DNA from: Bacteroidales bacterium
Lineage (GTDB): Bacteria; Bacteroidota; Bacteroidia; Bacteroidales; VadinHA17
Length of the DNA: 9,390 nt
Direction of reading: 5' to 3'
Assembly (NCBI GenBank): GCA_016936695.1
Contig: JAFGXK010000053.1
Coordinates: 1 to 9,390 of the forward strand
Position numbers and translations under genes: made by a program. Shown in pieces: positions 1 through 7,402 of the stretch (the stretch's first letter is position 1; each line of letters starts with the position of its first letter). The notes beneath the pieces were generated by a model that was not told where the DNA came from, ran no database searches, and saw only the letters and a list, made by a program, of their open reading frames with translations.

Positions 1-71
1 AACAAGGTTTATCAAAAATTGTTCCGCTTTTGTTTTATGGCTCTTATATCAGTCAGTCTGTTGTTAACTTT

Positions 72-815
72 TTAACAATCAATATCCTGACCACCGGTCA
101 GTGATGCGGCATCCTCGTCGAGATACCAGATCGTTCTGCCGTCAACCGGCTTTACATACTCTGCCGGATATTCAGTCTTTTCTCCTCCGCACATTATCTT
201 ATTGACAATCTCAGCCTTCTTCTTTCCTGAAACAAGAAAAATCACCATGGCAGCATTGTTTATTATCCTGCCTGTGATTGTAATCCTCTTCTGCCCTGAA
301 TAAGGATTAACGGCAACAAGGCATGTTTCCGAGGCTTCAAACAGGTAAGCATTTCCGGGAAATATCGAGGCAGTATGACCGTCATCACCCAGACCGAGAA
401 GCACCACATCAAAAAACGGCAAATCATTCTTCCGGTCAACTGATCTTTCGATCACTTCAGAATACCTCACCGCCTCTGAATCCGGATCTTCTTCTCCCCT
501 TATCCTGTGAACATTTCCGGGTGGCAATGCGATCTTTTCCAGCAGCGCATCCCGTGTCATCCCATAGTTGCTTTCAGAATCATCCGGCGGCACGCATCTT
601 TCATCAACCCAAAAAAGATTGACTTTTCGCCAATCTACAGAGTCTTGGTGACGCTCTGCCAGAGCCTGAAACAGAAGCTTTGGGGTACTTCCCCCCGACA
701 ATGCTATTGCCAGGTGTCTGTCCTTTCCAGACTTGTTAATTAGCCCTGCCAGCTCATCCGCCAGGGAAGAGGCTGATTCTTCAGCCGATCGGAAAATCTT
801 TATGTCAATATTCAT
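72..815 (-). CDS. pgl: 6-phosphogluconolactonase (DevB/SOL type)
   Basis: This cytosolic enzyme hydrolyses 6-phospho-glucono-1,5-lactone, the product of the neighbouring zwf, to 6-phosphogluconate in the oxidative pentose phosphate pathway. From the ATG at 815 the protein has 247 residues, about the usual length. Visible family motifs are SGGSTP (residues 40-45, sugar-phosphate binding), WVDER (69-73), SNYGM (82-86), GLGDDGHTASIFPG (141-154, containing the family's catalytic-type D-G-H) and KRITIT (176-181). The same frame stays open upstream to a GTG at 858-860 that overlaps the zwf TGA as GTGA. Those 15 extra codons are mostly translated heptamer repeat (NPQPATRNQQ-like) and do not resemble the family N-terminus, so I prefer the ATG at 815, which leaves a 41-nt gap after zwf. 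No Shine-Dalgarno sequence is visible. It is probably co-transcribed with zwf. The family assignment is very secure; the start is less so. Confidence 0.95.
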   Translation of the reverse strand: MNIDIKIFRSAEESASSLADELAGLINKSGKDRHLAIALSGGSTPKLLFQALAERHQDSVDWRKVNLFWVDERCVPPDDSESNYGMTRDALLEKIALPPGNVHRIRGEEDPDSEAVRYSEVIERSVDRKNDLPFFDVVLLGLGDDGHTASIFPGNAYLFEASETCLVAVNPYSGQKRITITGRIINNAAMVIFLVSGKKKAEIVNKIMCGGEKTEYPAEYVKPVDGRTIWYLDEDAASLTGGQDIDC

Positions 816-822
816 ATCATTC

Positions 823-857
823 AGTTGCTGGTTGCGGGTTGCGGGTTGCGGGTTGAT
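823..857. repeat. Heptamer tandem array between zwf and pgl
   Basis: Five 7-bp units read on the plus strand as AGTTGCT, three perfect GGTTGCG (830-850) and a degenerate GGTTGAT (851-857). The last base coincides with the final base of the zwf stop codon, so the array fills most of the 41-nt gap before the pgl ATG at 815. The unit is the same GGTTGCN seen downstream of gltD. Seven is not a multiple of three, so each unit gained or lost would change the frame between the upstream GTG (858-860) and the pgl body. The repeat is directly visible; any function is unknown. Confidence 0.85.
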
Positions 858-2383
858 CACAACTCACAGTAAAGCTCTTCGTCCGCCATATTCTTGCAGG
901 GATACCGCCAGGTTAATCCTTCTCCCTCGATAAGTTCATTCGTAGGTTCAGGTCCCCAGGTTCCTGCAGGATAACCATATATCTTGATATCGGGATTATT
1001 CTTCCATGCCTTCTGGATGGGATCAATGAACTTCCAGGCAGTTTCGACCTCATCATCACGGGAAAACAGCGTTGAATCTCCAATCATCACATCATATAAG
1101 AGTCTCTCATAAGCCGACGGGACTCGTACATCGGCCAGGTCCTTATAATGAAAATCCATGTTTACGTTTTTCACTATGAAGCCGGCCCCCGGTTCCTTCA
1201 TATCGAACTTAAGGAGTATACCTTCATCAGGTTGTATTCTTATTATCAGCTGATTGCCCGCCAGTTTACCGACAACCCGCTGGAACAGGTGATGAGGTGT
1301 CTGCTTGAAGTGTATCACGACCTCCGTCACTCTTGTAGGGAGCCGCTTTCCGGAACGGACGTAAAACGGGACTCCTCCCCAGCGCCAGTTGTTTATGAAG
1401 AATTTCATGGCAACAAAGGTCTCCGTTCGTGAATTAAGGTCCACTCCCTTTTCCTGTCTGTAACCCATTACACACTCACCTCTTATTTTTGAAGCGATGT
1501 ATTGTCCCCTTATCACATTCTTTTCAACATCCTCTTCCCTGATAGGCTGCAGCGACTGAAAAACCTTCAGTACCTCGTTCCTGATTGCATCCGGATCAAG
1601 CGACGAAGGTGGTTCCATGGCAGTCAGTCCGACCATCTGCAATAAATGGTTCTGAACCATATCCCTCAGGGCTCCCGCAGAGTCATAATATCCTCCCCTA
1701 TCCTCAACACCCATACTCTCCGCGGAGGTAATTTCAATCCTGTGAACATAATTCCTGTTCCACAACGGCTCAAATATTCCGTTTGCAAACCTTGTGACCA
1801 TCAGGTTCTGGACGGTTTCCTTGCCAAGATAATGATCGATCCTGAAAATCTGGTCCTCGTCCATAAGCCTGTGAAGAACAGTGTTAAGCCTCTTCGCGCT
1901 CTCCAGATCATATCCAAACGGCTTTTCAATAATTATTCTCCTGAAGCCTTCGGCCTGATCCGTCAGTCCGGCTTCTGAAAGATCAGTACAGATAGTCTCA
2001 TACATGTTGGGAGGGGTTGCCATGTAGAAAATGATATTACCGCCAATGCCCGACTCGTTTCTCACTTTGGTGAGCTTATGTCCCAGATCCACATAATCCG
2101 ATACCTTATTATAATCCAGCCTGTGATATTCCACATTCTTTACGAAATCAAGAATGTGGCTCATATCCTGCTCACGGTCTTCAGTATATTTTCTTATTGC
2201 TTCAGCCATTTTATCCCTGAAATCCCCGGAGGTCATCTCTCCCCTTCCCACTCCAAGCAGTACAAACCGCTCAGGCAGCAGATCCTGATTCATAAGAGAA
2301 AACAGAGAGGGAACAAGTTTCCTGGAGTTCAGATCGCCAGTGGCGCCGAAGATAACGAGGATCAGATTAACGGGTTTTTCCAT
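857..2383 (-). CDS. zwf: Glucose-6-phosphate 1-dehydrogenase
   Basis: The enzyme oxidises glucose 6-phosphate to 6-phosphogluconolactone while reducing NADP+, and is the entry step of the oxidative pentose phosphate pathway. The 508 residues match the family length. The N-terminal Rossmann fold shows GATGDL (13-18, the dinucleotide-binding fingerprint) and EKPFG (153-157). The active-site signature RIDHYLGKE lies at 181-189 with its substrate-binding His and Lys. The C-terminal domain has DMVQNHLLQ (241-249), GGVPFYVRSGKRL (336-348), YERLLYDVMIGD (425-436) and YPAGTWGP (471-478). The tail after GTWGP is about 30 residues and includes WRYPCKN, which I associate with Bacteroidota enzymes. The ATG at 2383 is preceded by an A/T-rich leader. 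It is the first gene of a two-gene unit with pgl and is divergent from gltB. No convincing promoter was found. Cofactor preference (NADP+ over NAD+) is assumed from the family. Confidence 0.97.
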   Translation of the reverse strand: MEKPVNLILVIFGATGDLNSRKLVPSLFSLMNQDLLPERFVLLGVGRGEMTSGDFRDKMAEAIRKYTEDREQDMSHILDFVKNVEYHRLDYNKVSDYVDLGHKLTKVRNESGIGGNIIFYMATPPNMYETICTDLSEAGLTDQAEGFRRIIIEKPFGYDLESAKRLNTVLHRLMDEDQIFRIDHYLGKETVQNLMVTRFANGIFEPLWNRNYVHRIEITSAESMGVEDRGGYYDSAGALRDMVQNHLLQMVGLTAMEPPSSLDPDAIRNEVLKVFQSLQPIREEDVEKNVIRGQYIASKIRGECVMGYRQEKGVDLNSRTETFVAMKFFINNWRWGGVPFYVRSGKRLPTRVTEVVIHFKQTPHHLFQRVVGKLAGNQLIIRIQPDEGILLKFDMKEPGAGFIVKNVNMDFHYKDLADVRVPSAYERLLYDVMIGDSTLFSRDDEVETAWKFIDPIQKAWKNNPDIKIYGYPAGTWGPEPTNELIEGEGLTWRYPCKNMADEELYCEL

Positions 2384-2463
2384 TGGAAGTCTCTATTTTA
2401 TTTTGAACCTGCTAAGTTAAAAAATGTTTACCGTTGATGCAGTATGCTATATGACTGATTTCA

Positions 2464-2560
2464 GGCCGTAGGCCTTACATGATTTAGGGATGGGCGAAGC
2501 CCGTTCAATTGACCACCATATGATGCAAAGCCCCCTAAATCATTACGCCCCTGACGGGAC
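2464..2560. repeat. Palindromic island (REP/MITE-like) between zwf and gltB
   Basis: An 11-bp perfect inverted repeat, ATGATTTAGGG (2479-2489) and CCCTAAATCAT (2533-2543), encloses a 43-nt interior. That interior contains a GGGC-GAA-GCCC hairpin (2492-2502), the palindrome TCAATTGA (2505-2512) and CATATG (2517-2522). It is flanked on the left by GGCC-GTA-GGCC (2464-2474) and on the right by ACGCCCCTGACGGGAC, which can form CCC/GGG pairs. As RNA it could fold into a branched structure. Its position between two divergent genes argues against a terminator. The composition and nested symmetry suggest a repetitive extragenic palindrome or a small non-autonomous element; this is inference, since only one full copy is in the window. 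Confidence 0.55.
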
Positions 2561-2674
2561 TGGAAGAGAGATAAACAAATATTTTTTCAACTGAAAGTTA
2601 ATATCTTTTTTCGATTTTTACTGTTCTTTATTAATTTTTTCTTGATTCTGCATTACAGAATGAAAGTTTTATTA

Positions 2675-2682
2675 TACATTTG
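2675..2682 (+). promoter_or_regulatory. Candidate Bacteroidota -7 box for gltBD
   Basis: TACATTTG is a full match to the Bacteroidota primary-sigma -7 consensus TAnnTTTG and lies in an A/T-rich stretch. The sequence about 19-20 bp upstream (CATTA region, 2651-2655) is a poor match to the -33 TTTG element, so support rests on one box. Transcription would start near 2689 and give a leader of roughly 140 nt before gltB, which fits the structured segment that follows. Confidence 0.4.
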
Positions 2683-2740
2683 TCGTCGAATTAAAACCAA
2701 CAGGATAGTGTTTATTAACTCAAATAACCCGTTTTTGGTC

Positions 2741-2761
2741 GTCAGGTTTAGAGAAACCGAC
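2741..2761 (+). promoter_or_regulatory. Stable leader hairpin upstream of gltB
   Basis: GTC (2741-2743) and GGTTT (2745-2749) pair with AAACC (2754-2758) and GAC (2759-2761), leaving a bulged A at 2744 and an AGAG tetraloop. That is eight Watson-Crick pairs in 21 nt. It ends one base before the candidate antiterminator arm, so it may be the first element of a structured regulatory leader. The pairing is seen in the sequence; a ligand or protein partner is not evident. Confidence 0.4.
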
Positions 2762-2762
2762 T

Positions 2763-2801
2763 GAGAATGGTCTTTTCATAGGATCAGGGATAGCCGTTCT
2801 C
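2763..2801 (+). promoter_or_regulatory. Candidate antiterminator hairpin in gltB leader
   Basis: GAGAATGGT (2763-2771) can pair with GCCGTTCTC (2793-2801) over nine positions, two of them G-U, across a 21-nt loop. The 3' arm is the same segment that forms the 5' arm of the terminator-like stem at 2794-2826, so the two folds exclude each other. The upstream arm is a near-copy of the terminator 3' arm (GAGAATGGT versus GGGAACGGT, 7 of 9 identical) and is likewise followed by a T-rich run. This geometry is typical of attenuators. No ligand-binding domain or start-stop leader peptide is recognised. Confidence 0.35.
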
Positions 2802-2826
2802 TTCGAAAGCAGGGAACGGTTTTTTT
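2794..2826 (+). terminator. Intrinsic-terminator-like hairpin directly before gltB
   Basis: CCGTTCTC (2794-2801) pairs with GGGAACGG (2812-2819) with one G-U pair, enclosing a 10-nt loop (2802-2811), and is followed immediately by seven T residues (2820-2826). The stem can be extended by G2793-T2820 and A2792-T2821. This is a standard rho-independent terminator shape, but it lies in the gltB leader, ending at the alternative GTG (2827) and 9 nt before the ATG. It could act as an attenuator or block ribosome access. No plus-strand gene upstream in the window needs a terminator here. Confidence 0.6.
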
Positions 2827-2835
2827 GTGAAAAAC

Positions 2836-5800
2836 ATGGACGAACAGTTAAATATCTTAAAGATGAGAACAGAACGGCCCACCAGGGAAGGACTTTATAA
2901 CCAGGAATTTGAGCATGGAAGCTGCGGAATCGGATTTGTAGCGCATATCCAGGGGAAGAAATCTCACTCGATTATAACCATGGGACTTGATATCCTCAGG
3001 AACATGACTCACAGAGGGGCTGAAGGCGCTGACAGCAAAACAGGCGACGGCGCGGGTGTGATGATTCAGATCCCAAGAGATTTCTACCTGATCCAGGGTT
3101 ATCCGGTTCCTCCGGAAGGGCAATTCGGAACAGGACTTGTGTTCCTGCCAAAAGATCCCGACGATGCCGGATTATGTTCCGACATATTATTGAATATTAT
3201 CAAAGAAGAAGGAGTCGACTTTATCGGATTCCGCGAAGTACCCAGAGATTATTCAACCATAGGAGAAATAGCCAGGTCCACTGAACCCGAGATAAGACAG
3301 ATTCTCCTGGGTGCTGACCTTACACAGGATGAGCTCGAGAGGAAGCTGTTCATAATCCGCAAACGTGCCGAGATAGTGATAAGGGAATCGGAAATCGGAC
3401 AGAAGAAGTTCTTTTATATTCCCAGCCTGTCAACCAAAGTACTTGTATATAAAGGAATGCTGACATCTATTCAGCTCAGCGAGTATTTCAGCGACCTTAA
3501 TGACGAAAGAATGCAGAGTGCAATTGCAATGGTCCACTCGCGATTCAGTACAAACACTTTTCCAAGCTGGGATCTTGCTCAGCCTTTCAGGGTGCTCGGA
3601 CATAACGGCGAAATAAATACAATCAAGGGCAATCGCTTCTGGATGGAGGCAAGGGAATCAATCCTCAAATCGGATGTAATAGGTGACCTTGAAAAGATCT
3701 TTCCGATTATCGAACCTGAGAAAAGCGATTCGGCATCGCTCGACAACGTACTTGAATTCCTGCTTATGTGCGGCAAATCGCTCCCCTATGCCATGTCGAT
3801 CCTTATTCCCGAATCGATTAATGCAAAGAATCCGATCCCTGAGGAATTGCGCGATTTCTACCATTATCACTCCACCTTCATGGAGCCGTGGGACGGTCCT
3901 GCTTCGCTCATATTCTCAGATGGACGTTACATAGGCGGAATGCTCGACCGGAACGGATTGCGCCCGTCGAGATATCTTCTCACAACAAACGACCTGATTG
4001 TCATGGGCTCCGAGGCGGGTGTTCTTCAATTCAAACCGGAGGAGATAAAGAAAAAAGGACGCTTGAAACCGGGGAAAATGCTTCTTGTCGATACAAAAAA
4101 AGGCAAGATATACAGCGATCCTGAACTTAAAGTCAAACTGGCGAGTGATTTCCCTTACGGCAAGTGGATCGCACAGAATATGGTCATGCTCGAGGAAATT
4201 GAAACCGGGCATATCGTCACGCCTGACATGGGTAACCTGTTTCAGAAATACATCACCGCATTCAATTATTCGCCTGAAGAGACTGAAAGGCTGATAGGGG
4301 AAATGGCTGCAACCGGAAAGGAACCAATAGGATCCATGGGTAATGACGTGCCTGTGGCTGTTCTTTCGCGCAAGACCTATCGCCTTTTCAATTATTTCAA
4401 GCAGATGTTTGCTCAGGTAACCAATCCTCCCATCGATCCGATCAGGGAAGAGCTCGTTATGACACTTTCAGGCTACCTCGGTTCGCTTCAGCAAAACCTG
4501 CTGGACGAATCTCCCGATCATGTCAAAATGGTCCGTTTCAAGAATCCTGTCATATCCAACACTTATTTTCAGGTAGTCAGGAATCTTAGATACAAAGGAT
4601 TCTCTGCAGCCAATCTGCTGATGCATTTCGATGCTACAAGGAGAGGTGAAGGTCTGAAAGAAGCGGTAGAAAGACTATGCTCGGAAGCAGAAAAAGCTGT
4701 TGACGAAGGCAAAAACTATATTATCCTGTCCGACAGGGGTATAGATGGAGATAAAGCTCCGGTGCCATCTCTCATGGCAGTTTCAGCCGTGCATCACTAC
4801 CTTATTTCAAAGCGGAAGAGGATGCAGATAGATATTGTGGTCGAATCGGCCGAACCAAGGGAGGTGATGCATTATGCACTGTTCTTCGGCTACGGAGCCA
4901 GCATAATAAATCCTTACCTCAGCTTTGCGGTTATCGACAGACTGGTAAAGGATAAGGCTATCCAGCTCGACTACCAGAAAGCGGAAGAAAATTATATAAA
5001 TTCGATCAACAAGGGAATTCTCAAAATAATGTCGAAGATGGGTATCAGCACCCTCAGAAGCTACAGGTCAGCACAGATATTTGAAGCTGTCGGCGTTCAT
5101 CCTGACGTTATTGATAAATATTTTGCCGGGACAACCAGCAGAATCGGAGGCATAGGTCTCGAAGAAATAGCCGAAGAAGTGCTTATTCCTCACAGAAAGG
5201 CTTTTTCTGACGACTACATTCCTGAGATACACACCGAAGGAATTTATGCATTCCGGAAATACGGTGAAAAACATGCATGGAATCCTGAAACAATTTCACT
5301 TCTTCAATGGAGCACCAGGACAAAAGACAGAGAAAAATTCAGGGAATACTCACTCAGGGCCGACGCCGATACTGCAACGCCTCTCTTCATAAGGGGACTT
5401 CTCAAGACAAGGAAGAATCCAATTCCGCTTGAAGAAGTAGAACCGGCCGAAAGAATAATGAGAAGGTTTGTTACCGGAGCCATGTCGTTCGGTTCAATCA
5501 GCCGCGAAGCCCATGAAACACTTGCCATTGCCATGAACCGTATAGGCGGACGAAGTAATACCGGCGAAGGAGGCGAAGACCCAAAAAGATTCAGGCTTAT
5601 GCCCGACGGACAATCTGCAAGAAGTGCAATTAAGCAGGTTGCCAGCGGCCGCTTCGGTGTGACAACCGAATACCTGGTAAATGCAGATGAGATCCAGATA
5701 AAAATCGCTCAGGGTGCAAAACCGGGGGAAGGAGGCCAGCTTCCCGGACACAAGATTGACAAGATCATAGCGAAGACCAGATACTCGATCCCTGGTATCA

Positions 5801-7392
5801 CTCTGATCTCACCGCCGCCTCACCACGATATTTACTCGATTGAGGACCTGGCACAGCTAATATTCGACCTGAAGAATGTAAATCCGAAAGCCAGAATAAG
5901 CGTCAAACTTGTTTCTGCAAGCGGTGTTGGTACTATCGCTGCCGGTGTCACAAAAGCCGGAGCCGATCTTATTACAATAAGCGGCTACGAAGGCGGAACC
6001 GGGGCAAGTCCGGCGTCATCTATCAAACACGCAGGCATACCCCTTGAACTTGGCCTTGCTGAAACCCAGCAGACACTGGTTATGAGCAACCTTCGCAGAA
6101 AGGTAATACTTCAGACTGACGGTCAGCTTAAAACACCAAAGGATATCATCATAGCCTCACTGCTTGGCGCCGAGGAATTCGGCTTCGCTTCCAGCGCCCT
6201 GATAGTCCTTGGCTGTGTGATGATGCGCAAATGTCACCTTAATACCTGTCCGGTCGGAATCGCCACCCAGAATCCGGAACTGCGCAAGAGGTTCCTCGGA
6301 AAGGCAGAATACCTGGTCACTTTTTTTAACTTCCTTGCTGAAGGAGTGAGGGAGCAGCTTGCAGAGATGGGTTTCAGAAGTCTCGACGAAGTAATCGGAC
6401 GATTCGACCTTCTCGAACGCAATCCGGAGGTGAATCACTGGAAAACCCGGAACCTGGATCTTTCAAACATGCTCCGTCTTCCTGCCGAAGCCGCCAGATA
6501 CGACATGCACTGCGTCGAACAGCAGGAAAGCAAACTTGGTAATGTCCTGGATAATGACCTGATATCAAAGTCAGAAAAAGCCATTGCCAACAGGGAACCG
6601 GTCAAAATAACAGGTTTAATAAAGAACACCGACAGGACAACCGGAGCTATGCTTTCAGGAAAAATCGCATCCATCTACGGCTCGGAAGGTCTGCCTGATG
6701 GAACCATAAAATGCAGTTTCAAAGGATCGGCAGGTCAGAGTTTCGGTGCTTTCCTGGTTCCCGGAATCGAATTTCATCTTGAAGGCGAATCGAACGATTA
6801 TCTGGGGAAAGGTCTTTCAGGAGGACGCATAATTGTGGTTCCTCCGGCCGGGTCCACTTTTGAATCCGACAAGAACATCATTATCGGAAATACCGTGCTT
6901 TACGGCGCTACCAGAGGCGAAACATATATTTCAGGAGTTGCAGGTGAAAGATTTGCCGTAAGAAACAGCGGTGCAACAGCCGTAGTGGAGGGCGTGGGTA
7001 ACCATTGCTGCGAGTACATGACAGGCGGACGAGTGGTCGTGCTCGGCGCCACGGGAAGCAACTTCGCTGCAGGTATGAGCGGCGGGATAGCTTATGTATT
7101 TAATGAATCGGGCAACTTCGACTACTACTGTAACATGGGAATGGTTGAATTGTCGCTGGTGGAAGAGAAAGCTGATATAAATGAACTCAGGGATCTGATC
7201 ACCCGGCATTTCAGTTACACCTCGAGCCCGAAAGCCAAAATGATTATTGATGGTTTCGAAAAATATCTTCCTATGTTCATCAAGGTGATACCTTATGATT
7301 ACAAGAGGGTTATGGAAGAACAGAAACTGGAAGAACTGAAGAAGAAAATTGCCAGCGTTGAACTGGATCTTGAGATCAGTGGGGCTAATTAA
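2836..7392 (+). CDS. gltB: Glutamate synthase (NADPH), large (alpha) subunit
   Basis: The cytosolic GOGAT alpha subunit hydrolyses glutamine, channels ammonia to 2-oxoglutarate and reduces the intermediate to glutamate with electrons from GltD. From the ATG at 2836 it has 1518 residues, the normal length. A 29-residue propeptide precedes Cys30 in HGSCGIG, the catalytic nucleophile expected to become the N-terminus after processing. The class II glutaminase domain continues with HSRFSTNTFPSW (234-245) and HNGEINT (256-262). A central domain follows. The FMN-barrel synthase domain shows AMSFGS (882-887) and GGRSNTGEGGED (904-915), and the 3Fe-4S ligands are C1127, C1133 and C1138 (C-x5-C-x4-C, CHLNTCPVG). 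The C-terminal gxgxG beta-helix spans about 1267-1470. An in-frame GTG at 2827 would add three residues; I prefer the ATG because it has an A-rich leader and more room after the hairpin. It is 10 nt from gltD. Confidence 0.97.
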   Translation: MDEQLNILKMRTERPTREGLYNQEFEHGSCGIGFVAHIQGKKSHSIITMGLDILRNMTHRGAEGADSKTGDGAGVMIQIPRDFYLIQGYPVPPEGQFGTGLVFLPKDPDDAGLCSDILLNIIKEEGVDFIGFREVPRDYSTIGEIARSTEPEIRQILLGADLTQDELERKLFIIRKRAEIVIRESEIGQKKFFYIPSLSTKVLVYKGMLTSIQLSEYFSDLNDERMQSAIAMVHSRFSTNTFPSWDLAQPFRVLGHNGEINTIKGNRFWMEARESILKSDVIGDLEKIFPIIEPEKSDSASLDNVLEFLLMCGKSLPYAMSILIPESINAKNPIPEELRDFYHYHSTFMEPWDGPASLIFSDGRYIGGMLDRNGLRPSRYLLTTNDLIVMGSEAGVLQFKPEEIKKKGRLKPGKMLLVDTKKGKIYSDPELKVKLASDFPYGKWIAQNMVMLEEIETGHIVTPDMGNLFQKYITAFNYSPEETERLIGEMAATGKEPIGSMGNDVPVAVLSRKTYRLFNYFKQMFAQVTNPPIDPIREELVMTLSGYLGSLQQNLLDESPDHVKMVRFKNPVISNTYFQVVRNLRYKGFSAANLLMHFDATRRGEGLKEAVERLCSEAEKAVDEGKNYIILSDRGIDGDKAPVPSLMAVSAVHHYLISKRKRMQIDIVVESAEPREVMHYALFFGYGASIINPYLSFAVIDRLVKDKAIQLDYQKAEENYINSINKGILKIMSKMGISTLRSYRSAQIFEAVGVHPDVIDKYFAGTTSRIGGIGLEEIAEEVLIPHRKAFSDDYIPEIHTEGIYAFRKYGEKHAWNPETISLLQWSTRTKDREKFREYSLRADADTATPLFIRGLLKTRKNPIPLEEVEPAERIMRRFVTGAMSFGSISREAHETLAIAMNRIGGRSNTGEGGEDPKRFRLMPDGQSARSAIKQVASGRFGVTTEYLVNADEIQIKIAQGAKPGEGGQLPGHKIDKIIAKTRYSIPGITLISPPPHHDIYSIEDLAQLIFDLKNVNPKARISVKLVSASGVGTIAAGVTKAGADLITISGYEGGTGASPASSIKHAGIPLELGLAETQQTLVMSNLRRKVILQTDGQLKTPKDIIIASLLGAEEFGFASSALIVLGCVMMRKCHLNTCPVGIATQNPELRKRFLGKAEYLVTFFNFLAEGVREQLAEMGFRSLDEVIGRFDLLERNPEVNHWKTRNLDLSNMLRLPAEAARYDMHCVEQQESKLGNVLDNDLISKSEKAIANREPVKITGLIKNTDRTTGAMLSGKIASIYGSEGLPDGTIKCSFKGSAGQSFGAFLVPGIEFHLEGESNDYLGKGLSGGRIIVVPPAGSTFESDKNIIIGNTVLYGATRGETYISGVAGERFAVRNSGATAVVEGVGNHCCEYMTGGRVVVLGATGSNFAAGMSGGIAYVFNESGNFDYYCNMGMVELSLVEEKADINELRDLITRHFSYTSSPKAKMIIDGFEKYLPMFIKVIPYDYKRVMEEQKLEELKKKIASVELDLEISGAN

Positions 7393-7402
7393 TATTATTA
7401 AA

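Larger units (their letters stand above)
2384..2835. other. Divergent zwf/gltB intergenic region
   Basis: This 452-bp spacer separates the divergent zwf and gltB starts and encodes no credible protein. The zwf-proximal part (2384-2460) is A/T-rich leader. Positions 2461-2562 form a GC-richer palindromic island. Positions 2563-2690 are strongly A/T-rich and contain the best promoter-like box for gltB. Positions 2691-2826 look like a structured 5' untranslated leader. I found no convincing TAnnTTTG box in the zwf direction; the nearest, TAACTTTC on the minus strand at 2593-2600, lies about 210 nt from the zwf start and lacks a matching upstream element. Confidence 0.7.

Noticed and set aside
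63..76. GTTAA/TTAAC hairpin over the pgl stop codon
   Set aside because: The stem is only 5 bp, all A/T except the closing pair, and no T-tract follows in the pgl direction, so it is not a convincing terminator.
2078..2437. 119-codon open frame on the plus strand over the zwf 5' end
   Set aside because: It runs antisense to the conserved zwf N-terminal Rossmann region and has no recognisable features, so it is a shadow frame.
2593..2600. Minus-strand TAACTTTC as the zwf promoter
   Set aside because: It has one mismatch to the -7 consensus, no matching -33 element and lies about 210 nt from zwf beyond the palindromic island.
2708..2764. Possible 18-codon leader peptide (GTG start) in the gltB leader
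   Set aside because: It has no run of Glu or Gln codons that would sense glutamate or glutamine supply, no clear ribosome-binding site and a GTG start. It ends at 2764 next to the candidate antiterminator, so it is kept only as a remote possibility.
7349..7402. Upstream extension of gltD overlapping the end of gltB
   Set aside because: The 18 added codons are not GltD-like. The standard opening MGDVTGFL begins at the ATG at 7403, giving the family length of 472.
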